Of a stretch of 5,342 nucleotides of DNA, positions 1-4,777 are shown in pieces. Made by a program: the position numbers and the translations under genes. The notes below the pieces were generated by a model. The model did not search any database. It had not been told where the DNA came from and worked only from the letters and a program-made list of their open reading frames with translations. The first letter of the stretch is position 1. Each line of letters opens with the position of its first letter. The DNA comes from Conexibacter sp. (GTDB lineage Bacteria; Actinomycetota; Thermoleophilia; Solirubrobacterales; Solirubrobacteraceae): contig JAOPZG010000619.1 of NCBI GenBank assembly GCA_025964215.1, positions 1 through 5,342 on the forward strand. Reading direction: 5' to 3'.

Positions 1-634
1 AGACGACGTCGTCGCCGTCCCCGGCGTCGATGTGGTCGGGGCCCGAGTCGGCGTAGACGACGTCGTTGCCGGCGCCCGCGCGGATCGTGTCGGCGCCGGA
101 GCCGCCGTGGACGAGGTCGTCGCCGTCGCCGCCGTCCACGACGTCCGGCGCGGGGCCGCCGTCGAGCACGTCGTTGCCGGCGTCGCCGGTGATGCGGTCG
201 TGGCCGTAGCCGCCGAAGAGCCGGTCGGGCCCGTCGCCGCCGTCGAGCGTGTCGTCGCCGGAGTCGCCGTCGAGCTGGTCGGCGCCGCCCTGGCCGAACG
301 CGACGTCGGCGCCGGTGCCGCCGTCGAGCCGGTCCGGACCGGTCGCGCCCACGAGCCGGTCGCCGCCCTCCTCGCCGAGCAGGATCCCGCCGCGCATGCT
401 GCGCACGGCGAGCCGATCCGGACCCGGCAGGCCGAGCAGCGGCGCGGCCGCGGGCTGCGAGAGCGACGGCAGCAGCGGCGCGACGGGGAGCGTCGCGACC
501 GAGCGGATGACCAGCGCGGGCGGGAGGTCCGCGGGCAGGGCGGGGAAGTCCATGACGTCCGCCGCCGCGGGGGCGGCGGCCAGCGCGAGCGCGGGCAGGA
601 CGAGGAGCAGGCGAGCGGTGGGGGCGAGTCGCAT
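1..634 (-). CDS. Secreted RTX calcium-binding repeat protein, N-terminal part (3' end off window)
   Basis: Seen: 211 codons open from ATG at 634-632 to the window edge, with no stop, so the C-terminus is missing. Residues 1-25 form a Sec-type signal peptide: an Arg near the start, a Leu/Ala-rich core (LLLVLPALALAAAP), and likely cleavage after AAA before Asp26. A Pro/Leu/Ala-rich linker follows (about 26-89). From residue 90 there are 13 complete nonapeptides plus a partial one, in an unbroken 9-residue register, of the form G-x-D-x-L-x-G-G-x (for example GDDTLDGGD, GPDRLFGGY, GNDVLDGGP). Known: such repeats bind Ca2+ between turns of a parallel beta-roll and usually fold after export. Inferred: an extracellular or cell-surface protein, perhaps an adhesin or the Ca-binding part of an enzyme; any catalytic domain would lie outside the window. 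The alternative ATG at 641-639 is in another frame and is rejected. No strong Shine-Dalgarno is seen. The gene follows the HNH gene by 72 bases on the same strand. Confidence 0.9.
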   Translation of the reverse strand, partial: MRLAPTARLLLVLPALALAAAPAAADVMDFPALPADLPPALVIRSVATLPVAPLLPSLSQPAAAPLLGLPGPDRLAVRSMRGGILLGEEGGDRLVGATGPDRLDGGTGADVAFGQGGADQLDGDSGDDTLDGGDGPDRLFGGYGHDRITGDAGNDVLDGGPAPDVVDGGDGDDLVHGGSGADTIRAGAGNDVVYADSGPDHIDAGDGDDVV

Positions 635-635
635 C

Positions 636-647
636 ACCCATGTGGGT
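636..647. repeat. Short inverted repeat next to the RTX gene start
   Basis: ACCCA-TG-TGGGT, perfect 5-base arms, lies immediately upstream of the RTX start codon (632-634). It could hide or shape the translation start region or be an operator half. It is short enough to be chance. Confidence 0.25.
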
Positions 648-671
648 CGGTCCGTAGCGGTATGGACCCCA

Positions 672-692
672 GGACTCCGGTCCGATGCGGAC
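672..692. repeat. Overlapping inverted repeats between HNH and RTX genes
   Basis: Two hairpins share bases: GGAC-TCCG-GTCC (672-683) and GTCCG-ATG-CGGAC (680-692, 5-bp perfect stem, 3-base loop). They lie 15 to 35 bases past the HNH stop and 38 or more bases before the RTX start, in the 72-base spacer. No U-tract follows on either strand, so this is not a standard intrinsic terminator. It may be a weak terminator, an mRNA-stabilising hairpin or an operator for the RTX gene. In GC-rich DNA such short stems arise often by chance. Confidence 0.3.
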
Positions 693-706
693 ACATCGAC
701 CCACGC

Positions 707-1438
707 TCACCCGGCCCGCTCCCGCTCGTACTGCCGCACCCACTTGCGCACCGCGTTGTCGCTGACGCCGTACCGCCGCCCGACCGCCGAGAACCCGAGC
801 GCGTCGATCTCGCGCTGGAGCTGGGCGTAGGGCGGCCGGGGGACCTTGCGGATGGCCGGGCGCGGGCCGTGGCCGGAGGAGGCGTGCAGGCCGCACTCCT
901 TGGAGCAGTGGCGCTGCTTGGAGCTCCGCGGCCGGTACGCCTTGCCGCAGCGCACGCACGCGCGCTCCCACTGGTTCTGCCGGCCGCAGTGCGTGTCGAA
1001 CGTGGCCGCGCAGTTCGGGCACGCGATCCGCAGGTTCTCGAGCCGGTGGTCGTCGCCGACGCCGTTGACGTGATCGAGGATCAGCGACATCCGGCTCCCG
1101 CGCCACTCCTCGCCCTGGCCGCAGAGCTCGCAGGCGCGCGTCTTGACGCCCTCGCGGAAGAGCCGCTCCTTCAGGTGCCCGCGGCTGTAGGTCGAGTGCT
1201 CGACGAGGATCTCGGCGAGCGGGCGGGCCTTCGAGAGCCGCTCCGCCGCCTGCCGCTGCGTGGCGTAGGGATCGAAGTGCGCGACCGAGATGTCCCACAG
1301 GGCGATGTACTTCCTCAGCGTCAGGTGGTTGCCGCCCGCGGCGCGCAGCCCGAGCCGGCGGAGCGCTTCGCTGTAGGAGAGCGATGCGGCGACCGCGGCG
1401 CGCGCCTCCTCCTCGCTGAACCGGATCCTCCGTGACAT
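707..1438 (-). CDS. HNH endonuclease with zinc ribbon and C-terminal helix-turn-helix
   Basis: A 243-residue DNA nuclease, start ATG at 1438-1436, stop TGA at 709-707. Residues 8-55 (rich in Ser/Ala/Leu, ending WDISVAHFD) look like the small N-terminal DNA-binding helices common in actinobacterial and phage HNH proteins. The HNH core follows: CELC (103-106), then ILDHVNG (119-126) with Asp122, His123 and Asn125, then Asn135 and CPNC (140-143). The two CxxC pairs should hold a structural zinc, while the His and Asn residues form the beta-beta-alpha-metal nuclease site. A second Cys cluster, CVRC (161-164) with Cys178 and Cys182, is probably another zinc knuckle. Residues 206-236 form a helix-turn-helix (SAVGRRYGVSDNAVRKWVR). 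All expected catalytic residues are present. It starts 40 bases past the 3' end of tRNA-Gln, under an SOS-like box. Inferred: a free-standing, possibly mobile or damage-induced nuclease. Its target is unknown and no partner methylase is visible. Confidence 0.88.
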   Translation of the reverse strand: MSRRIRFSEEEARAAVAASLSYSEALRRLGLRAAGGNHLTLRKYIALWDISVAHFDPYATQRQAAERLSKARPLAEILVEHSTYSRGHLKERLFREGVKTRACELCGQGEEWRGSRMSLILDHVNGVGDDHRLENLRIACPNCAATFDTHCGRQNQWERACVRCGKAYRPRSSKQRHCSKECGLHASSGHGPRPAIRKVPRPPYAQLQREIDALGFSAVGRRYGVSDNAVRKWVRQYERERAG

Positions 1439-1442
1439 GACC

Positions 1443-1456
1443 AGAACATACGTTCG
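1443..1456 (-). promoter_or_regulatory. LexA/SOS box upstream of the HNH nuclease
   Basis: Read on the minus strand the site is CGAACGTATGTTCT. The Gram-positive SOS box consensus is CGAACRNRYGTTYC, so 12 of the 13 specified positions match; only the last base differs. The GAAC-N4-GTTC core is perfect. It lies 5 bases upstream of the HNH start codon and covers the putative -10 element, the expected place for LexA repression. LexA itself is not encoded here, so the link is inferred from sequence only. Confidence 0.72.
1445..1450 (-). promoter_or_regulatory. Putative -10 element of the HNH gene
   Basis: TATGTT on the minus strand matches the actinobacterial TANNNT pattern and ends 6 bases before the ATG. 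The transcript would therefore begin at or next to the start codon, giving a leaderless mRNA. No clear -35 is visible 17 bases further upstream. The element is wholly inside the SOS box. Confidence 0.45.
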
Positions 1457-1478
1457 TGTCCGGACGGATTCGGGAGAG

Positions 1479-1549
1479 CTGGGGAGCAGGGATTCGAACC
1501 CCGACTAGATCGGCCAAAGCGACCTGTGCTGCCTTTACACCACTCCCCA
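1479..1549 (-). tRNA. tRNA-Gln (anticodon UUG)
   Basis: A full 71-base cloverleaf on the minus strand. The acceptor stem pairs TGGGGAG with CTCCCCA (7 bp). The D arm is GTGT/GCAC around AAAGGCA. The anticodon stem GGTCG/CGATC (one G-U pair) closes the loop CTTTGGC, with anticodon TTG at 1517-1515 reading CAA and, by wobble, CAG. The variable loop is TAGT. The T arm is CGGGG/CCCTG with loop TTCGAAT. The discriminator base is G (1479), as usual for tRNA-Gln, and CCA is not encoded, since CTC follows. It delivers glutamine, either charged directly by GlnRS or through Glu-tRNA(Gln) amidation by GatCAB. It is divergent from glmU, and its 3' end lies 40 bases before the HNH gene, without an obvious terminator between them. 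Confidence 0.96.
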
Positions 1550-1571
1550 GTGCATTGGCTCCTCAATCCTC

Positions 1572-1600
1572 ATTGTGCCGCACCACGGACCCTCCCTCTA
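1572..1600 (-). promoter_or_regulatory. Candidate promoter of tRNA-Gln
   Basis: On the minus strand, TAGAGG (1600-1595, weak -35) and CACAAT (1577-1572, 4 of 6 matches to TATAAT) are separated by 17 bases. The -10 ends 22 bases before the mature tRNA 5' end, leaving a short leader for RNase P removal. It overlaps the candidate glmU promoter on the opposite strand. Confidence 0.35.
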
Positions 1601-1604
1601 GCCT
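1573..1604 (+). promoter_or_regulatory. Candidate glmU promoter (leaderless type)
   Basis: TAGCCT (1599-1604) fits the TANNNT -10 pattern and ends 8 bases before the GTG start of glmU, as in leaderless actinobacterial genes. TTGTGC (1573-1578) could be a -35, but the 20-base spacing is long. No Shine-Dalgarno precedes the GTG (CTTCCGCCCC), which favours a leaderless transcript. Confidence 0.4.
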
Positions 1605-1612
1605 TCCGCCCC

Positions 1613-2935
1613 GTGACCTCCTTCAGCGCCGTCGTGATGGCCGCAGGACAGGGGACGCGGATGCGTTCCGCGACGCCCAAGGTCCTGCATGAGATCTGCG
1701 GGCGGCCGATGGTCGCCTGGCCCGTGATCGCCGCGCAGGAGGCGGGGGCTGAGCGGGTCGTGGTCGTGTCCTCGCCGAGCGTGGATCTGGCCGCAGCGCT
1801 CCCCGAGGGCACGCGAACTGCGACGCAGCCCGTCCCCGACGGCACCGGCGGCGCGGTCCTCGCCGGCCTGCCCGACGTCGCGCCCGGGCTGCCGGTCGTG
1901 GTCCTCTCCGGCGACGTCCCGCTCGTCTCCGCACAGGCGATCCAGGAGCTGGTCGACGCCCACACCGCCTCGGGCGCGGCCGCGACGATGGCGACGACGA
2001 TCCTCGACGACGCGACCGGCTACGGCCGCGTCGTGCGCCATCCGAGCACCGGCCACGTCGAGCGCGTGGTCGAGACCAAGGCCCCCGGCGACGCGACGCC
2101 CGAGGAGCTCCAGCTCCGCGAGATCAACACGGGGATCTTCTGCTTCGACCACGCCGCGCTCGCCGACGCGCTGCCCCGGGTCGGCAGCGACAACGCCCAG
2201 GGCGAGAAGTACCTCCCGGACGTCCTGGCCGTCCTCCGGGACCAGGGCCAGATCGTCGCCGCCCACGTCGTCGACGACCACGCGCTCGTGCTCGGGATCA
2301 ACGACCGCGTCGCGCTCGCCGACGTCACGACGCTCGCCCAGCGCCGGATCCTCGAGCACCACATGCGCGCCGGCGTGACGATCGTCGACCCCGCCTCGAC
2401 CCGCATCGACGCCGGCATCGCGATCGGCCAGGACACGACGATCGAGCCCGGCACGACGATCAAGGGCGCGACCACGATCGGCGAGCGCTGCACGATCCGC
2501 TGCTCCTACCTCGACTCCGCGACGCTCGAGGACGGCGTCTCCGTCGGCCCCTTCGCCTACCTCCGCCCGGGCGCCCGCCTGCGGGCCAACGCCAAGGCCG
2601 GCACCTTCGTCGAGATCAAGAACTCCGACATCGGCGAGGGCACGAAGGTCCCGCACCTGAGCTACATCGGGGACGCCGACGTCGGCCCCGGCAGCAACCT
2701 CGGCGCGGCCACGATCACCGCCAACTACGACAGCAAGAGCAAGACGAAGTCGCGCACGACGATCGGCGCCGGCGTCAAGACGGGCGTCGACACGACGCTG
2801 GTCGCGCCGGTGTCGCTCGGCGACGGGTCATACACTGCCGCGGGGTCGGTCGTCACGCACGACGTGCCGGCCCGGGCACTTGCCGTCGCACGCGCACGGC
2901 AGCGCAACGTCGAGGGCTACGCGGACCGCGAGTAG
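1613..2935 (+). CDS. glmU: Bifunctional GlmU: GlcNAc-1-P uridyltransferase / GlcN-1-P acetyltransferase
   Basis: GlmU acetylates glucosamine-1-phosphate with acetyl-CoA, then joins the product to UTP to give UDP-GlcNAc for peptidoglycan; it is cytosolic and usually trimeric. The protein has 440 residues, close to the normal size. The N-terminal Rossmann domain (about 5-230) has AAGQGTRM (10-17) with PKVLH (22-26), DGTGG (76-80), GDVPL with metal-binding Asp101, YGRV (137-140), EINTG (170-174), NAQGEKY (194-200) and GIN (228-230). The left-handed beta-helix (about 252-440) carries hexapeptide repeats. By comparison with E. coli GlmU it keeps Arg318, Lys336, catalytic His348, Tyr351, Asn371-Tyr372 and Arg427. 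Two oddities are Val392 where E. coli has Ser405, and a loop two residues longer after NYD. GTG at 1613 is chosen because the beta-strand before AAGQGTRM begins there; an upstream ATG at 1526 would run through the tRNA. It is followed by prs after 16 bases, probably in one operon. Confidence 0.96.
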   Translation: MTSFSAVVMAAGQGTRMRSATPKVLHEICGRPMVAWPVIAAQEAGAERVVVVSSPSVDLAAALPEGTRTATQPVPDGTGGAVLAGLPDVAPGLPVVVLSGDVPLVSAQAIQELVDAHTASGAAATMATTILDDATGYGRVVRHPSTGHVERVVETKAPGDATPEELQLREINTGIFCFDHAALADALPRVGSDNAQGEKYLPDVLAVLRDQGQIVAAHVVDDHALVLGINDRVALADVTTLAQRRILEHHMRAGVTIVDPASTRIDAGIAIGQDTTIEPGTTIKGATTIGERCTIRCSYLDSATLEDGVSVGPFAYLRPGARLRANAKAGTFVEIKNSDIGEGTKVPHLSYIGDADVGPGSNLGAATITANYDSKSKTKSRTTIGAGVKTGVDTTLVAPVSLGDGSYTAAGSVVTHDVPARALAVARARQRNVEGYADRE

Positions 2936-2942
2936 AAGGACC

Positions 2943-2946
2943 AGGA
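2943..2946 (+). promoter_or_regulatory. Ribosome binding site supporting the prs start at 2952
   Basis: AGGA ends 5 bases before GTG at 2952-2954, and a second purine run, AGAAGGA, overlaps the glmU stop (2934-2940). Neither the ATG at 3003, the GTG at 3015 nor the ATG at 3033 has a comparable site, so this favours the upstream start. Confidence 0.5.
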
Positions 2947-2951
2947 CCCAG

Positions 2952-4034
2952 GTGAGCACCAGCATCCAGTTGCCACTCGAGGCGTCGGGCCGGGCGATTA
3001 CCATGGTCGACGACGTGAGCACCCCGCGGACGATGCCCGTGGCCACGAGCCTCCCGATCGACTACGACAAGCGGCTGATGCTGTTCTCGGGGCGCGCGAA
3101 CCCCGAGCTGGCCGCGAAGATCGGGTCGAAGCTGGGGGTCGACCTCGGGCCGATCACCCTCAAGACGTTCAAGAGCGGCGAGGTCTACTGCCGCTACGAG
3201 GAGTCGATCCGCGGCGCGGACGTCTTCCTCATCCAGCCGATGTGCGCCAACCCGGAGACGGGCATCAGCGCCAACGACGCGCTGATGGAGCTGCTGGTGA
3301 TGATCGACGCGGCGATCGGCGCGAGCGCCCACCGCGTCATCGCCGTCACGCCCTGGTACGGCTACAGCCGCCAGGACAAGAAGAGCGCGCCGCGCGAGCC
3401 GATCAGCGCGCGGCTCGTCGCCCGGATGCTCGAGGCCGCCGGTGCCGACCGCGTCCTGACGATGGACCTCCACGCGGGCCAGGTGCAGGGCTTCTTCAAC
3501 ATCCCGGTCGACCACATGACCGCGCTGATGATGCTCACGCAGCACTTCGACGACCTCCAGCTCAACGACCTCGTGGTCGTCGCGCCGGACGCCGGCCGGG
3601 TCAAGTTGAACAAGAAGTTCGCGTCGAAGATCGGCGCCGAGCTGGCGATCCTCGACAAGGAGCGCCCGGCCCAGCAGGTCGCCGAGATCGGCTACGTGAT
3701 CGGCGACGTCAAGGGCAAGACCGCGGTGATCGTCGACGACATGATCGACACGGCGGGGACGCTGAAGGCGGCCGCGCACACGGTCCTGGACGAGGGCGCC
3801 ACGCGCGTCTTCGCGGCGGCGACGCACCCGGTGTTCAGCGGCAACGCCTATGAGAACCTCGAGGCCGCGGGCTTCGAGAAGATCGTCGTCACCGACACGA
3901 TCCCGCTGCGCCCCGGCGCGCCCGACAACATCCAGGTGCTCTCGTGCGCGGACCTGCTGACGGACTCGATCCGCCGGATCTTCACCGACGACTCGGTCTC
4001 GGAAGTCTTTGGCGGAGAGAACCAGCTCTTCTGA
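2952..4034 (+). CDS. prs: Ribose-phosphate pyrophosphokinase (PRPP synthetase, class I)
   Basis: Prs transfers pyrophosphate from ATP to ribose-5-phosphate, giving PRPP for purine, pyrimidine, NAD, His and Trp synthesis; it is cytosolic and usually hexameric. From the GTG at 2952 it has 360 residues. The N-terminal domain carries LFSGRANPELA (44-54). The flexible catalytic loop holds YSRQDKKSAPREPISARL (138-155). The DLHAGQVQGFF signature is at 172-182, with Asp172 and His174. APDAGR is at 211-216. The ribose-5-P/PRPP loop VIVDDMIDTAGTL is at 259-271, and ATHPVFSG at 290-297. All signatures are intact. Family members have about 310-330 residues, so the first 20-30 residues are an extension or the start lies later: GTG 3015 gives 339 residues and ATG 3033 gives 333. 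The upstream start is preferred because AGGA lies 5 bases before it. glmU-prs order is conserved in many bacteria. The 3' end overlaps the next gene by 26 bases if that gene starts at TTG 4009. Confidence 0.95.
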   Translation: MSTSIQLPLEASGRAITMVDDVSTPRTMPVATSLPIDYDKRLMLFSGRANPELAAKIGSKLGVDLGPITLKTFKSGEVYCRYEESIRGADVFLIQPMCANPETGISANDALMELLVMIDAAIGASAHRVIAVTPWYGYSRQDKKSAPREPISARLVARMLEAAGADRVLTMDLHAGQVQGFFNIPVDHMTALMMLTQHFDDLQLNDLVVVAPDAGRVKLNKKFASKIGAELAILDKERPAQQVAEIGYVIGDVKGKTAVIVDDMIDTAGTLKAAAHTVLDEGATRVFAAATHPVFSGNAYENLEAAGFEKIVVTDTIPLRPGAPDNIQVLSCADLLTDSIRRIFTDDSVSEVFGGENQLF

Positions 4035-4356
4035 GGCTCCGCTGACCTCCACCGCCGCCGCCCTCTTGCAGGACCGGCTCGGGCTCTCCGACGACGAGCT
4101 GCTCGCCGTCCTCGACGCCGACCCGCTCACGGTCCTCACCGGCGAGCTCGACCACAAGCCGCAGCTGCCGATCCTCCTCACGCTGACCGAGGAGGCCGTC
4201 GAGCGCGCGGGGGAGGGCGTGCTGCGCCGCTGGGTCCGCGCCGCCGGGCGCCACGGGCGCCCGATCGACCTGCTGCTCGCCCAGGACTTCGGCGCGTTCG
4301 AGGACGCGCTCGAGGACCTCCGCGAGCGCGGCTTCGTCGTCCGCGCGGCCCGCTAG
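4009..4356 (+). CDS. Small protein resembling Xre/MbcA/ParS (DUF2384) antitoxins
   Basis: A 115-residue acidic, Leu-rich, soluble protein with no signal or membrane segment. Seen: a helical N-terminal half (LGLSDDELLAVLDAD, 24-38) that could be a divergent helix-turn-helix, then helices with RRWVRAAGRHGRPIDLLL (73-90) and a C-terminal helix (FGAFEDALEDLRERG). Inferred: the order Trp75, then GRPIDLL, then an acidic helix resembles the C-terminal domain of Xre/MbcA/ParS proteins (W-L ... G-x-P-L-x-L-L). This rests on recalled pattern only; an unrelated helical protein is possible. The start is uncertain. TTG 4009 follows GGAAG after 3 bases and overlaps prs by 26 bases. CTG 4042 has GAGG 5 bases upstream but is a rare start codon, and TTG 4066 has no clear site. 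Every option implies translational coupling with prs, or nearly so. No RES-domain toxin lies beside it. It converges on the DUF4235 gene with overlapping stop codons. Confidence 0.7.
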   Translation: MAERTSSSEAPLTSTAAALLQDRLGLSDDELLAVLDADPLTVLTGELDHKPQLPILLTLTEEAVERAGEGVLRRWVRAAGRHGRPIDLLLAQDFGAFEDALEDLRERGFVVRAAR

Positions 4357-4649
4357 CGCACCGCGTCGCCGGCCTGCGACTGCTCCTGCTTCTTCGGCCC
4401 GGGCCACACGCCGAAGAGGTGGTCCCAGCCCTTGGCGCCCGCGCGGTCCACGGCCGCGCGCGTCACCTTGAACGTCACGCCCTGGACCGCCGCCGCGGCG
4501 AGCACCTTCGGCCAGTCCGCGTCGCGCGTCGTCGGCTTCGGCGGCTCCTCGTCGTCGAAGACGCCCCAGACGACGTCGAAGAGCTTCTTGGAGACGAGGC
4601 CCGCGAGGAGGCCGAGCACGATCCCGAACGGCTTGTAGAGGAGCTTCAT
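4353..4649 (-). CDS. DUF4235 domain-containing small membrane protein
   Basis: A 98-residue protein, start ATG 4649-4647, stop TAG 4355-4353. The opening MKLLYKPFGIVLGLLAG, followed by AGLVSKKLFDVVW, matches the DUF4235 signature (Lys-x-x-Tyr-Lys-Pro, small-residue-rich helix, Lys, Trp). Gly9, Gly13 and Gly17 form a glycine zipper in the likely membrane helix (about 3-20). An acidic, Pro-rich linker (32-45) leads to a second Ala-rich amphipathic segment (47-67) that DUF4235 proteins also have, then a basic, Gln-rich tail. Known: the family is common in actinobacteria, with no established function; it is presumed membrane-associated. The later start is preferred to the ATG at 4811, because the 54 extra residues show no family resemblance and run through the divergent promoter region. 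A TANNNT -10 (TACCTT) ends 6 bases before the ATG, suggesting a leaderless transcript. It is monocistronic and convergent with the preceding plus-strand gene. Confidence 0.78.
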   Translation of the reverse strand: MKLLYKPFGIVLGLLAGLVSKKLFDVVWGVFDDEEPPKPTTRDADWPKVLAAAAVQGVTFKVTRAAVDRAGAKGWDHLFGVWPGPKKQEQSQAGDAVR

Positions 4650-4655
4650 GCCCCG

Positions 4656-4682
4656 AAGGTACCCGAGGCCGCCTGGCCTCAA
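4656..4682 (-). promoter_or_regulatory. Candidate promoter of the DUF4235 gene with an internal palindrome
   Basis: On the minus strand, TTGAGG (4682-4677) and TACCTT (4661-4656) are 15 bases apart, slightly short. The -10 ends 6 bases before the ATG. The perfect inverted repeat GAGGCC-GCCT-GGCCTC (4665-4680) fills the spacer and touches the -35, so a regulator bound there could block RNA polymerase. No regulator is identified. Confidence 0.35.
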
Positions 4683-4684
4683 CT

Positions 4685-4753
4685 GCCGGATCGGCGATGG
4701 AGATTCCGACCACGTGTCCGATGAAATCGGGTAGGAAGCAGTGCACCATGGTG
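4685..4753. repeat. Cluster of short palindromes in the divergent spacer
   Basis: The 128 bases between the DUF4235 gene and the last gene hold no further gene that I can support. They contain GCCG-GAT-CGGC (4685-4695), CACGTG (4711-4716), CCGAT-GAA-ATCGG (4718-4730) and the 10-base palindrome CACCATGGTG (4744-4753). One or more could be operators for either gene. No convincing -35/-10 pair for the plus-strand gene was found. This spacer is less GC-rich than its surroundings, as expected for a promoter region. Confidence 0.3.
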
Positions 4754-4768
4754 TGACCAGCGACAGTT

Positions 4769-4773
4769 GGAGG
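4769..4773 (+). promoter_or_regulatory. Strong Shine-Dalgarno fixing the start at 4778
   Basis: GGAGG ends 4 bases before GTG at 4778-4780. It is the best Shine-Dalgarno in the window and decides both frame and start for the final gene. Confidence 0.7.
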
Positions 4774-4777
4774 CGCG

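Noticed and set aside
1..420. CRISPR-like 27-base periodicity at the left end
   Set aside because: The repeats are degenerate and coding, matching RTX nonapeptides; there are no identical repeats with unique spacers.
32..1435. Long plus-strand open frame across the RTX and HNH genes
   Set aside because: It is the antisense of two real minus-strand genes. The 27-base RTX periodicity and high GC keep it open; its product is Val/Ala/Arg-rich with no motif.
1479..1549. tRNA-Gln as an integrase attachment site
   Set aside because: No integrase gene and no second copy of the tRNA 3' end were found in the window, so there is no sign of an integrated element.
1598..2656. Long minus-strand open frame opposite glmU
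   Set aside because: Shadow of glmU: low-complexity Arg/Asp/Gly/Val translation with no domain, while the plus strand has every GlmU motif.
2853..4181. Long minus-strand open frame opposite prs
   Set aside because: Shadow of prs, rich in Arg, Asp and Val, with no recognisable motif.
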